64,000 nucleotides of DNA, from NCBI GenBank assembly GCA_959347315.1, contig OY365822.1:9997127-10061126 (forward strand), in the 5' to 3' direction. The stretch comes from Bimastos eiseni (Eukaryota; Annelida; Clitellata; Crassiclitellata; Lumbricidae). The notes beneath the pieces were generated by a model. The model ran no database searches, was not told the origin of the DNA, and worked only from the letters and a program-made list of their open reading frames with translations. Positions 25,446 to 39,300 of this stretch are shown here, piece after piece; position 1 is the first letter of the stretch, and each line of letters starts with the position of its first letter. The translations under genes and the position numbers were made by a program.

Positions 25446-25462
25446 ATGACGTAAGACGTCAT
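25446..25462. promoter_or_regulatory. CRE/UPRE-like palindrome upstream of OSTC
   Basis: ATGACGT-AAG-ACGTCAT is a perfect 7-bp inverted repeat with a 3-base spacer, 75 bases before the OSTC start codon. TGACGT half-sites are bound by bZIP factors of the CREB/ATF and ATF6/XBP1 groups. The position suits a proximal promoter of an ER-protein gene. Function is inferred from motif and position only. Confidence 0.4.
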
Positions 25463-25536
25463 TGCCAGGTTTCGTGTGTGCATCGTGGACAGTGATATGT
25501 AGTCTAGTTGGCTTTGAGAAGACTACGTTGCGAACC

Positions 25537-28185
25537 ATGGAGTCGTTGTACAAAATTCCCTTTTCTGTTTTAGAATGCCCCTCTATCAGGTTAAGGCGGC
25601 CTCCGTGGCTGAAGATGCCATCGGGAATGGTTGTTTTTGCTGCCGTGCTGTTGTCGTATTTCCTGGTCACTGGAGGTAGGTAAATTACCATTCCCCATAA
25701 GGGTTGCTGTTGTAGATTTACTAGCATCATCTGATGACGTTGCCTGTTAGAAACTAGTATAAAATATAAATACTACTTCTGTGTACGTATGTGTGTATAA
25801 ATATGATTCGGATACAATAATATGGACACAAGATTGATGACATGTTAACGATACGGTCTTTTACTGCAGCGTTTGGGATTCGAATGGCAATTGTCATGTG
25901 AGCTTTCTGAATGCAATCTCTTAGGAGGCAAATCCTGTAGTTCAATGTTTGTAATGTCTGAGCTACATAAATGTTCAATGCATGCCCAAAAACGTTTGTT
26001 TAGTAATGGAGTTGATTGTTTAAAAAAAATAAGAATTAATTATTCTGAAACCACTTTGATGACCCTAATTCTAATAATTTCAGCTTCTATTTAAATTCTT
26101 TTCTCTGTAGAAGTTTATGATATGCTAGCCGTGATGTGGTGTATCGTCCTGATATGTAACGAATGTATTGTCATCATGAACAAACATCATAGAGTCTCAG
26201 CTAATTTTATTAGCAGATTTAATATAAAACATTTTCTAAATATTTGTATGTAGAACGAGTTGATTAGTAACTATTAATTTAAATTGTAGGCATCATCTAT
26301 GATGTTATCGTGGAGCCACCCAGCTTAGGATCGACAACAGATGAGCGTGGAAATTCACGTCCCGTAAGAAATATGTCTAAAATTTTCACAGAGAAGGCTA
26401 TTAGACAGTAACAAGGCAATTTGAATCAGGTTTAAAGCAAGTGCCTCTTCAGCCGGCTTTGGTTATTGCTTTACCAGCCAAGTCTGTGGTTTTCAATCTG
26501 ATTTGTCTTGTTATTTCGCTGTTTACTGTATTCCAACTAAAGAGAACTCGACTAATGGGACTGTGCATTTTACTTACATTTATGTTCTTCTGTTGGGATC
26601 AATAGAAACAAATTGAATTGAATTGAAAATTTAAAAAACTATATATGATCTTTATTCAATGACCTGTAGTTATTTCAGTTATGTTTGTATGGTTTCAGGT
26701 GGCCTTCATGCAGTATCGTGTCAACGGTCAGTACATCATGGAGGGCCTTGCGTCCAGTTTCCTCTTCACTATGGGTGGCCTTGGGTTCGTAATTCTTGAC
26801 CAGACGAACAAGCCGTCCACTCCACGGCTCAACCGCATCCTGCTGTTGTGCGTTGCACTCGTCTGTGTTCTCGTGTCTTTCTTCATGTGTCGCGTCTTCA
26901 TGCGCATGAAACTTCCGTAAGTATGAACAGTTTAGTTCAGTTTCCTAACCTAGCTAGGGAGGCTACAAGTGTTGATCAGTGGTGGTAGTTGTTGCAGTTC
27001 AACGACACTGTTTCATAACAAAGATCATTTGCGTCGCCCTCCTCATCTATCTAGTCATGGGACTGGCAATGTCAGAGTGTGAACAGTGGTGGTGTTTGAT
27101 CAACGTACCAATGAACTAATTTATGCTCTTTGGCAGAAATTGGTTGATTTATAATGCTCATATGTGCATATATTTGTTTTATATGTCTGAATGTGTCAAT
27201 TAGAGATGTGATCATCCTGGGCTAGTTATCTGCACAATAATCTCTGTTACCATAAAGTTTGTTGTGATACCAGGTCTAAAGTGGCAGGTCTGGTTACCAC
27301 AAACCTTTTGACTAAGACCTTGGAAGGTGTGTAACTTTCCCTGCTTACATAATTTAAGGAAAATGCAAGTGTTACAGACTGCTTCGTGCTCATTTAGTTG
27401 CATGGTAATAGACCAGCACAAAAAACAGAAGGACATGGCTTCAATACCTGTAGGTCTCATAAAGTTGACTTGGCCTTCCACTCCATAGGGGCAATGGCAA
27501 AATGGGCAGCAGTAGGATGGATCTGTGCCACACAGTTGTAAAATTGACTCTTATTTAATTTATCATATGTTTCTACTATTTCATGTAAGATTTATTAACA
27601 AAATTAAATGAGCACATGAATAACATGTTTGATGAATTAAAATAAATTATATATTATTATTTGTAGTATCTTCTCTGTCAATGAATCTATTGTCGTTATT
27701 TAGTATAAATTTCATTAGATACTATACCCCTTGGTTGACTTATAAAGGCATCGTTCCATCTCAAATTAACAGTATAAAAGTTCTCTTTCTCACAGTGCCG
27801 CTCAAGAAATTCTTTAGACTGTGAGTCAATGTCTCTGAACGTTTATCTATCTCTCCAACTCTGAGTTGTGCCGAGTTCAGCTGTTTTGTCAGCCTGCTTA
27901 CTATGCAATGATGGTGTTATAATGCTTATTTATGTAACATTCGAATTTAGTTGATTTGTCAGTGGTTATTTGCTCAGCTAATGAACATATGTTGATTATT
28001 CATAGGTAATTACTCAGCTAATTAACATAAATTGATTATTCAAAGTTTACTTGCTCAGCTAATTAAAATATATTGAATATTCAGAGCTCACTTGCACAGC
28101 TAATTAGCATATGTTGATTTTTCATTAGTTACTTGCACAGCTAATTAACATATGTTGATTTTTCAGAGGTTACTTGATCAGCTAA
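25537..28185 (+). CDS. OSTC: Oligosaccharyltransferase complex subunit OSTC (4 coding exons)
   Basis: OSTC is a small ER-membrane subunit of the STT3A-type oligosaccharyltransferase that couples N-glycosylation to the translocon. Coding exons: 25537-25675, 26290-26363, 26699-26916, 28167-28185, all with GT-AG sites and matching phases. The protein is 149 aa, the same length as the human one. Diagnostic stretches are [15 protein letters not shown] at the N-terminus, [12 protein letters not shown], the first membrane span ending [39 protein letters not shown] in the second span, and [18 protein letters not shown] at the end. The start codon has a good context (gaaccATGG) and matches the family N-terminus; an earlier in-frame Met at 25462 is less likely. 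An AATAAA at 28580-28585 can end the message. Intron 3 carries a minus-strand SINE copy and the tandem array that includes the last exon. Another unit of that array (first unit, 27963) could equally supply the final exon. Confidence 0.95.
26985..27090 (-). repeat. SINE-type dispersed repeat core, copy 3
   Basis: The reverse complement contains TTCACACTCTGAC, GCCAGTCCCATGACTAGATA, GAGGAGGGCGACGCAAATGA and GTGTCGTTGAACTGCAACAA. Inserted in OSTC intron 3, antisense to the gene. Confidence 0.8.
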
Positions 28186-28195
28186 TCAACACAAC
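27951..28195 (+). repeat. 41-bp tandem array containing the last OSTC exon
   Basis: Six units of 40-41 bp, starting at 27951, 27992, 28032, 28073, 28114 and 28155. Each follows the plan TTGATTTTTCAG-aGGTTACTTG-ctCAGCTAATTAACATATG. The units therefore repeat the 3' splice site, the last five codons and the TAA stop of OSTC. Units 1, 4 and 6 keep the CAG acceptor; units 2, 3 and 5 have CAT or CAA there. All but unit 2 keep an open final reading ending AGC TAA. Confidence 0.9.
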
Positions 28196-28579
28196 AGACT
28201 TCTTACGACGGCATCGGCATCCTGAGCCAGCAGCCAACGTCTCCAATTAGAAGATTTCTAGATTACTTACTCTTTGTTTTAAACTCTTAATGCATCGTAA
28301 CTGACAGCTGTATACACAGCACTTTTTCGTTGAAGAACAGTGTATAAGAACTGATTCAGTACAGATGGATTTAGGGCTTAGAGCAGTAGAGCCCTGCTTT
28401 TGTTGAAAGGAACCGAGTCTGTGTTTGGTTAGTAGCTATGAATGTTTTCTGAACAGAATCTTAGCTTTGCAGTTTTGTCACTATCATTTTAGCAATAGAT
28501 TATCAAAACTGAAACTAGTTTATAAACATCGAATGAGTTAATTGTTACCAAACTCATTTAATCCTTTAATGACGATTGT

Positions 28580-28585
28580 AATAAA
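28580..28585 (+). terminator. Candidate OSTC polyadenylation signal
   Basis: Canonical AATAAA about 395 bases after the OSTC stop codon, in an AT-rich 3' region. Confidence 0.5.
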
Positions 28586-30300
28586 AGTAACTTCGAAACC
28601 AATGCAGCTATCTATTATGTAAACACTTCACTTAATTAAGAAATTTTTTGGTCGTTGATGAGACGCTGTTTCTCCTGCAAAAGATGCATATTCTAAAGAA
28701 GCGGCCTAGTGATGGAGTTTTGCACCTAGAACATACATTCCATGTATCTAGTAAACCATACTAGGTCAGACCTGAAAATGTAGTTTTATATTTACTTTGC
28801 AATATTTAAAAAAATTTTATTGCTGCAATGAGCATAATGTTTGAGGTCAGTTTGTCAAAATAACCTGGAAAGAATGCTGTTTTCATTTTGAATAATAATG
28901 ATTTTTTGTTATGAAAGTTAGCTTGGAATGCAATTTGCCTCTGTGTACAGGTCCTTGCGGATCATGGTTCCCTCTCGGTGGTTGCTTATTTCAGAGATTT
29001 AGCAGTCTGTACAAGAGGACCTATATGGCGTGGTGTGTCCCATGCAAATGGACCACAATGCCCAGTAAAATCAACAGTAATGGTGAAGGATCTTTCCTGA
29101 TAAACTTCTTGAAAATGAGCAGGGTCAATGTCAATGTAAGGTCACTATACAAGTAGTTTTAATTTGACCATAGCTGACATGTGATTAATATAGACTTCTC
29201 CGACATTGGGTATTGGTGAGGTTAAAGCAAAACTATCCAATTTCAAGGGACCATCATTCATAATTTGATATATATACATATATATATATATATACGAGAT
29301 TCAGATGCTTACTCGTATGTAACAGATTTCTCATATAGCATTTCTTAAGAGTCACTCTGTGAGGCTTTTGCCCGGCTATCAGTCTTTAATATTTGAGAAA
29401 ATGCAACACAGTCGGCAATAAGACCATTGATAGCTCGAAATAGAGTGGTCCTGTAACTTTAATAATTATCTGTCAGTCAACAGTTTGAGAAAGAACGTAG
29501 AGCACCTCCACAGTAAATGAGAATTCATTATACGCAGGTTCAATAAATCCCGAGTTACGTTTGATTGTGTTTACATTGGCTGTAGCCATCCTTTGACTCC
29601 TTTACAACGTAACCGAAAGCTAGCAAAACCAAAGTTTTACTGTACTTGCTAGCACTGCTGTCCCCATGGCCAGGTCTACAAGCCATGGTTAAGCACCCTC
29701 ATGAGGACCTTGTAGGGCACGTATATGAGTCTTCACATACATACATACATACATACATGGTTAAATATTTCTAGAATAGAGAATGTATGACAAGGCAACA
29801 CATGATCCTCAAGACCACGTGGTACAAGGCGAAGTATGGCAACAGTGATGATGTGCCACTGTCTCCAGTACATAGAGCCTTGGTTCTCACAACAAACATC
29901 TTTTATCCAAAGCAAAAATATGACGACAACAAATGTACAACCAGAAAACAACCCTTTTGTATATTTTTCTATATTTTACATGGCTCAACAACAAATAATT
30001 TCACAACAGGATCAAAACTCGGAATAAGACGTGAAAGGGTAACATGTTGGTAAAGCATTCCACCACCATCCCAACTATGACAACACTTGAACGTAGTGCC
30101 CCAGCAAATCAAAGTGCACCTTCCTAAATTAATTTCTACACGTGTCGAAATTTAAGATAATTTCTGATCGAACTGTACAGATTTTTATAATACTACACTA
30201 GTTTCTGTTTGTCGGCAAATGGTACACATCGTTTGTTCTTAAACGATCAACATATCCTCCGGTGCTTGTTTGGAATTATTCGCTAATCAGATCTTGAAAC
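28586..30300. other. Convergent intergenic region between OSTC and AP3M 3' ends
   Basis: The two genes point toward each other. A minus-strand AATAAA at 28816-28821 could end the AP3M message after a 1.5 kb 3' UTR. A short ATAC tract (29738-29757) follows a 'CCTCATGAGGACCTTGTAGG' block that is echoed near 34995. No further gene recognised. Confidence 0.4.
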
Positions 30301-33300
30301 TCAGGTTCGAACCTGGAACTTTCCAGCCTTTGTCACATACTTTACACCTTTGAACGGCTTGTATTTCTGAAAGAAGAAACGATATGACAGATCAGAAAAG
30401 AATAGTAAGAGCAATACTCCCTCTAATCTTTTGGACACTGTGTATACAAGAAAAGAAATTTTTCACAGCATTTTTTAACTGATTCACACCTTTGTGCACA
30501 GGTCCAAGATGAAAGTAAAATTAAGATCATAATCTATAAGTCTATGGTGACAAGTTCTGATAACCTAAGAAAATTCCCCTGTCGAAAGATAAATTAGGGG
30601 TAGTATCAACCAAGGAACCAAAGTTTCTTGAGTAAGATAGGCTGCAGCCGGGTAGGAGACAAAAAAATTGTGTGCACACTAAATAAATTCTTGTATGTGA
30701 TGGCTCCAAGGCCCATGTATACATGCACATGTGCACAGCTTACAGGGAACATTTGTCACAAGACTGCTGTAGCAAGTCATAGTTCATGATGTTGGTTTGG
30801 GAAAAGACATCTGAGTGAATGTGGTAAAGATAGCTACTGCATCGTTATTACATCACTCAGGTTGAATGCTGACAAGGAAACAAAGTCGAAAATGGACAAC
30901 AGGAGCCTGCACTGAAAAATGAACTACCCCTGTGAGAGCACTGTATGCGTCATTTCTGGCTAACTGGAAATAAAAATGGGAAGTATTTATTTTTTCTGCG
31001 TTTTATAAACATTAAGTCCCGACTTGCTAAGAAGACCTAGACTAACAGTCGATTTGATAAACACAAGCAATTAAAATCTAAAAAAGTAATTATCTTCTAT
31101 ATTTCATTTATATATAATAAGTACCATGTAACAGAGGTTCAAGTTTTTACAGATACAACTGTATAGGGACATTGAGCTATTTTTAATGCATAATTGCTCA
31201 CTGTAATCATTGGAAAATATGTAGATACTAGTGACATGTAACAAGCATTAAAAATCCAAAATATCTGTTCATCAGTTATTGAGCATCAAATCTCACCTCT
31301 CCATACATATCCAGTCTGTTAACTTTGATCCCAGATACAGCCATCTGACTGATGGAAAATTGAACCTGTCAAAATTACATGTATCATTTTCACAATTTAA
31401 TAGTAAAATCACAGGTAAAATTTTCACAATTTAATAGTAAAATCACATGTAACATTTTCACCATTTAATAGTAAAATCACATGTAACATTTTCACCATTT
31501 AACAGTAAAATCACATGTAACAATCTCACAATTTAATAGTAAAATCACATGTAACATTTTCACCATTTAATAGTAAAATCCCATGTAACAACCATTTAAT
31601 AGTCTGAATGGTACTATATAAAACTAAGAAATGTCTATCCTTGTTTGTGCATCAGCCGAACATCAAACAACCCCAGAATCACACTCATCAAGACTACAAT
31701 TGTTCACATTTCTTAACCACAGTGCAAGAGTGCAAGGAGGCAATTGTAATGACACCGATGTGACATTAGGAGGAGGATGCTTTCGATTTAAAAAAAGAAA
31801 TTCCTTTGTTGCAGGAACACTGCTTCTGCTAGCAGTAAGGTCCAACAATTCATCCAAGTACACCCACATCGATAGTGGAATGGAAAAAATGAATAATTGG
31901 TGGAATGTAATAAACAATAGTGATCCTCTTAAGTTATTGCATTGAATATAACTCAAGAGGTGCAAAAGGACTGCCCAGGAATCTATGTACTATCCAAACA
32001 CTTTAATCACGGATTTATGTAAATTCAAATAATATGGCTATCCAACACATCAGACAAGGTGTAAAATTGTGAAGTTAATCATAGCTTGGTGCTAATTCGT
32101 CAAGGAAACAACTGTAATTTGTGCAAGAGAAAAACGTAGTCTAAAATGTAAGTCCGTTACTTAAACCCGATAAACCAAGATTGCCGTGCTTGAAATGTTT
32201 ACACAGTGAGTTTATCCTCATTTTAACAAAATTAATGAAAAATGACTAACGGAAATGGTTGGATTGGCATCAGGTGGAGAGCTTCCCGTTTGCAGATTGA
32301 TCTAAATTCAAATGCAAACATAACAATAATATTACCTGCATCGGACAACTGAAATTTTGATGTCGCCCTTCTTCCAACATCTTTTGCTCAGAAGTGCATA
32401 CACACGCCTCGACGGCGCAATTGCAGTTGTACTGCAGGGCAATTGTGTGCAAAGGACTTGCTCAAGGTCCCTACGCAGTGACTGACACCTCGAACGAGGG
32501 TCGAACTCGCTCACTCAGCACACACTGTTACGGGCAGACCGCTCTGACCAATCGGCCACCGTGTCACACAAGTGACAATTTCAGCCACCCAACGCAAAGA
32601 CTGGGTGGATCACCTGGTACTATCTTCAGCTAAAACCTTATATCTCTCAGTGCAAATACATCTATCTATGTAATGCATGTGTCTTCATTTCCATCTTGGG
32701 ATCACAGCTCACAATGCAATTTTTCAGTCAACAGATTTGTTGAACAGTGAGCCACACAGGCTTCAGCTATAAACTGGTGTTAACAGCTGGCTGAAGCAGA
32801 TTGTCATATCCAATAATTCAAATGTCATTACTTGAATTACGAAATAATCATATTAGCAAGTTTCTTGTCGATACCAGCATCACATTGGTAAGCACTAAAG
32901 TTAAACGATGTACAGTAAAACACGTTATTGATTCTGGTGCTTTAACATTGTTATGTTAGAAACGTAATACACTGGGAGCACTTACCAGACAGCTTAGTTT
33001 GGTCAGTAGCTGTTTCACAATACCGTGTGATAACATAGATGATCAGTGTTACCCTTCTCCCCTATACAGGTTGGGACTGGCACTACCAGAGTACAGGTAG
33101 GGATGGAGCTTACCAAATAATCGAAGATACATCCTTACATACAGGCAAGCTGCTACCTGTCAAAAGTAGACCCTGATCTTGTCGGAGTTAAGGAGTATTC
33201 ACATCCTAGGTAAGCAAAGTTTTACGATGGTGATATATATATATAAATTTTACCACAGACATTAACCAGTACCAAATGCAAGCAAAAAGATAAAAATATA

Positions 33301-36300
33301 ATGTTACAATATAATATATATAAATATATATATATATAATGCTATAATGTTAAATTGCACTAATAAAAATGCTCTGAAGCCAAGCTCACATTTCCCTTGA
33401 TGTTTGGCAGTTTGTTGGGGTCAACCTTTCCAACATCCCAAGTCATCACCTTGGTTACCGGGTCAAATGAATACTTTCCTTGTGTCGAAGTAAGCGTCAC
33501 GTTCAGCACAGACTTTGGAAATGGAATTTCCAGAACAACGTTCTCCACCTACAAAACACCAATGTAACCATAACGTTGACCTTAATCATCAGCACTCAGC
33601 CTTAAAGTCATTAACATGTTAATGAAAATAGTCACAATTTCAATTTATGAATTTAACTGGGATAGATTCAAGTTAGCACAGGAATTGAATTTAACTGTAC
33701 AGCAGATAAGCAAGATGCCAGTTACATCCTATTTTCAAATTTAACCAACGTCACCACCTAGCGAAATGAAGGAGTAGTCAACCTTATAGAGTATTGAGAA
33801 TTAACCTTGCATCCTGCTGCTCTTCATGCCAGTGTGCTATTCATTACTCTATGGTCTTGGGCGTTATTCTTAAAGTTATTACATGAGATTAGATAATATG
33901 GTAAGCAACATGCCAAACTTACAGTTTTGCCCATGGTCTGCTTTGGTCCAATAGTAATGTCAAGTCGTCCACCAGAACCCTCGCGAATCGAAATGTTGTG
34001 TCGAATGTAGATTGGAATGGCCACCATGCTGAAATTTTTAAACAATCAAAAAATCTGAATTAACCTCAGCTGTCTTCTGTCTGCAAATCTAGTGGCATCT
34101 GGCTGTGAATTGGAGCCACTTGCTACATCATTTAGGCTAGAACAGCGAGCGCAGAGCATGGATATCTTGAGAGGGTGCTATACAAATGTTCGATTACATT
34201 ACTTTACTCGTCTCAGTTACAAGTAAACATAAAACGGTAGCCAATTGTTACAATAATTTTATATATTGCCCTTCTAGTTTGCCTACTTAGAAGCACTCCC
34301 AGCTCAACCATGGTCTAACAGAACAGTCTTAAATGTTACGACCGAGTTGACCTGGTGTACACACGCTGAAGAGCAATCCAACTCTTGCTTACTAGATATG
34401 TGAAGTGATATCCAATTGCCAGCCAGGTAAAATGGTAGCCAATTACTGGCCAGGTAAAATGGTAGTCAATTGCTGGTCAGATAAAATGGTAGCCAATTGT
34501 TGGCCAGGTAGCCAACTGCCAACTTAGTGACATGGTCACAAATGCTAGCCAGCTGAATCTTTTGGTATCCACATGGTATGGTGGCAAATAGCTAAGTGGT
34601 CAATTGCTAGCCATGTGAAATGGCGGCTGACTGCTACTAAGCTGGCTTATTGTTAGGTAAAGAATTGGCCGACTGCTCACCATGTGGCCAAATGCAGACA
34701 TTTCTTGGCATCACTCTTGTACAGTGCACATTGAAATAAAATCTCACATGAAACTGAGAATTCCCTGTGACATATTTAGTTTTGTCTGCACTCAGTGACT
34801 TACTTCTGTGATCCAATATGGTACGAAATCAGACGAAAGTTTCCATCCGGAGGAACAAAAGACAGGATTCTTTCGCTCTGTAAGACAAAAGTGCACCGAT
34901 AATACTACCTTGGTACTATGACAACATCATGGCAACTATGACAAAGCAATTTCATTACGACAATGTAACTAGATTAACAGCCGACCATAAACAGTGCCCT
35001 CATGAGGTTTTTGTAGAGCGCTATATAAATGTAGATATACATACATACATGCATAGAGTTGGTTGGAAGATGAGACAGAAAGAGAGAGAGAGGACTGGCC
35101 ATAATAGATAAGATCAGACAGAATAGGCCTTTCAAATGAACAATTTATATGAACCTCCTACTCCCTATGCCAATGCCCAGCTGAAGAGACTGAGGGAGAA
35201 ACTGTCAGGTGAGAACCTGGATTATAAAGCAGAAAAAGAACTCAACAAGAAGCTCATCCACCGGAAAGTGGCTGAATCGAAGCAGCACAAACAGCTCATC
35301 AAAGAGGTTCTATTCTGGCCATGTAACTTTTTAAAATGTAGTTGTAGCTTTTTAACATGTAGCTATAGCTTTTTAACATGTAGCTTTAATGTTTTAACAT
35401 GTAGTTGTAACATTTTAACATGTAGTTGTAACGTTTTAACAAGTAGCTGTAACTTTTGTCATTGCAACTGCAAGGGTCAGCAATTTATATAGTGTCATAA
35501 GCAAATGTATGAGTGCAGTTTTCTATATTATTCCACAGACAGACAATCAATCTAGAGCGAAAATCCTTCGTTAATTAGAATGCTGCACTTTTAAATGTAT
35601 TGTACACCAGATCGTGGATATGAAGTTAGTTCAATGAAGAATATACTTACTTACTACACTTACCCACTATTTGACACAGCAATTTCATATCGCCGGTAAT
35701 ACTAGGATTCCAGGGTTAGTTATCTACTACCCACCTCCCATCGCTTGAACCGGATGCAGGGATGGAAGCTGACGTCGTCAAGAAGTCTTGGATTCACGAA
35801 TGACAGTGTCAGATCAGGCATTCCACTCAACTTGATGAGGCAGTCAATCTACAGACATATGTTAACATACTGCTAGCTGAAATGTTAACATAATTGTTAA
35901 CATAATAGTAATGCAAGTTTATAACAAACAAGCTAAAGCACCTACATGAAGAACAAGAGAGAGAAATTCTGAGTTACAGAACACCAGAGGTTCTAAAGCT
36001 CTGATTTCATGCCCTACAGTCACATGATAAGTTGCTTATTTTATTATATGCTTTCACTACGCCACACTATTATCAATCCGTAAACACCATGTATATAAAA
36101 TGCAACATAATGACATATATAAATGGTTACTTAAAAAGAAGTGAAGATGAAGTATTTTGGACATGTTATGAGGAAAGAATAGGGAGGTATAGAGCAAGAG
36201 AAAATATAGAGAACAACAGAGGGTGCCATAGGAAAGGGAAGCCCAAGAAGAAATTGCCTGGATCATATCAGAAAATGGATGGACTTATCGACAACACAGA

Positions 36301-39300
36301 TGATGAGGGCTAAAGAGAACAGACAGAAATGGAGAAGGATTGTGCATGACGCGGCCTTCATACCGAAGACTGCTAAAGAACAGGACAAAACTTAAACAGT
36401 GTGACAATCGAAATAACAGGCCAGCCTTTATCAACAGCAGCCTTCAACAGGGGACAAGTCGAGAAGGGATAAGGCATTGGGAGCAACTCCACAAGGATAA
36501 TACATGGCCTTTATAGATGAAATCCTAGGGAAACAAGATCTTTTGATTATGCAGAGGACAGAGGTGGCAATCCCGGGGGAAGGGGGTCAAGTCCCCCACC
36601 TTTTACAGAGAGGGATACATTATATGTTCATCCCCCCACATTTCCTACCCGTCTCATTGGGTGTCCCCCCACCTGTCAAACGAGATCGCCGCCTCTGGCA
36701 GAGGAGCATTTCCCTTACACAAACCAAAACTACATCCCATGAAAAATCACCAACAAAAAGCTTGCCACAAAGCGCTGACTTTGGTCGGGAGCACCTCCGA
36801 ACTATAGTTGGCGGCGCTTTTATAAACCTTCAATTTCAGCTGCAGCAAGGCGCCCAGCTTAGAGAGAAGCGTCAACGTGAATCCTTACGTATCCCTGAAT
36901 TTCTGCAAACACCGTGGAGCCCGACTTGTCGATGATGACATCGACCTCTTCAATGACATCAAAGTAGGCTTCGTTGTTGGTGTACTTGACTCCCGTACGA
37001 CGCCACGGAACGTTCGACAGCTGACCAGTTGGCAGGGTGTCACTCATGCTGTGAAGAAAGGACAGATAACCATCTGATACACCAGTCAAATCTATTGCAA
37101 AAGCCATTGAAATAAATTATATTATTAATCAGTAACTCGTTACAATCACTTAATAAGTATATTCATTCGTTGTGGAAATTTTTATGTGCACTCCTTCAAG
37201 ACAATCTATTCAGGACTGCTCTCTACTTAACCCAGGCTAAACAAAGCAAAAGAGAATATGATGGACACTAGACAAAGTCGAAGTGTTACAGGAAGTTCAC
37301 TCCAGGTCACAGGGCCTGCAACCAGGAAAATGTGGCACTGCTTAGTGGAGTTGAGGAAAGTATCTCTGCATGCACAGACTAATGGAGATAGGCTTGACAT
37401 GGAACACCTAAGGTGGAACAGCAAAGTTCCCAAAAATATGGGGGCCAATCCCTCGATATAGCACCAGACCAATGCTGAGACCTGGTAAGTTATCTGCTGT
37501 GGGGTTGTGAGCCCATGTAGGACATCCCACATGCATCCTGATAATTGTGAAATCATATAATTTCACTTTCAAATAAAATAAACCCAGTGAACATGAATCG
37601 TCACAAAATCTCAAGAATCCTAACATCCACCAAAACTAGACTTGACAAACACACAATCAATCAATCAGTCAATCAATCAATCACAGAGTCCTTTCATTAG
37701 CATCTTCAAAACAGCCAATTGACATGCTTTTTTGAAATACAAGACTACTTTGTTAGCTCTTACGGTGTACTAATTACAGTCTGCGTAAATCTGAATCTGA
37801 TTCACAAAGTGCGTTTGAATAACTTCCCAAGGTCGTTGCGCAGGGCCCGCTCAGAATGCTGTAACCTTCAAATGAGCAAAACTACATGCCAGCAAATAGA
37901 CCCATATGTCTCTTCAGGAGCACCTCTCCAGGGACTGCATACAACCACAGGCTAGAGATCAAGCATCTCACTCAATGTCCCAAAGGCAGACCAGTGCAGA
38001 ACATACTTCGTTGATTTGCCGGTCACGGTGTCTGCAATGGTTCTCAGAAGGTTAGGCGGCCGGATCAGCTCTTTGAGAACATTCGACTCCGTTGCCAACG
38101 GAAACCCATTGTCCAGCATTTCATCCAAGAGCTGGAAGCAAATCAACGGAAACAACAATGCAGCAGCAACTACACTGATATATGGCACTTATAAAATGTT
38201 TGCTGCAGATACAGTCAAGTATCAGCATATCGATTACCTTCTGCCAAATGCAACGTAACAGTTACTGGTATAAGCTCAACACGTTCAATTATAACACAAG
38301 TCAGACAATTTACCGGTAATATTCACCTGTTGGCATTTTACAGGGTCTCAAAGCACGTGACAGTACAAAAGCACAACTGAGACACTATAATTATTACATC
38401 ACTGGGACCCAAAACTATGCTGAACTCTTGACCCTAACATGCTCTCTTCCTCAGAGGCTGGGCTTGGACACCTCATAGCAAAAGTCCACATAGGGTGATA
38501 AATAATTGCTCTAGATGAATGAATGAGTGAATGAACGTATGGATGAATGAATGGAACCTCATAAACAATGACGTAGTTTTCCTTGATTGCAGTCTCCGTG
38601 CACTCCGAGAAGTATTCTTCGAATGTTGCGACGACGCGGTGCAGGAACTCGATGACAAAGAGCGGAGGAACTTAAACAAACAGCATAGAGACAAAGGGTA
38701 AAAAGTGGAGCTAAAAGTCACAAATATCCAACATTCATCTGATCCTATTTAAGTTCAATAGGTACTTAGTAAATACACAGTATCTAAAGCACACTTAGAA
38801 TTTTTATAAAAAAGTTCAGAAAAAACAGAACTTGTGGTATCATGTGATAAGGTGAAAAATGTGGATACTAGACAGAGAGAGAAGATTTCACCTTCTGTCA
38901 TGACAACCGCAATGAAATAAAGTTGATTTCGATAAATGTTAATCAGGTAATGATGAGGAGTTGAAAGCACAGGTGGCACATCATCTGGACCAGCAGCCTA
39001 AATAAAAGAAAGACAACCACATAATTAAAGTCTGCAGAGGATTTCTTGCTAGCAAGAAAAACTAAGGTGGGTGATCAGCCTTTCAGGTCACTGGTCCACG
39101 TGCCCAGAACAGTCATACAGCACCCATTCAAGAAGTCAAAAGCCCTCTGCTTTTAAAAGCAGTTAAAAGTGCATAACTCAAAGCACTGCATTTGCGCTAA
39201 GAGTGGACAGTTTTCTAAAGCATCCTAGAAGTAATTTGCTACTGAAAATACATAGCTATAAAAAGAACAACCAGTACCGGAACAAGGAACAACTCCGCCA

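Noticed and set aside
32490..32580. Functional tRNA gene on the minus strand
   Set aside because: A- and B-box-like sequences exist but the cloverleaf is not complete and a SINE body follows.
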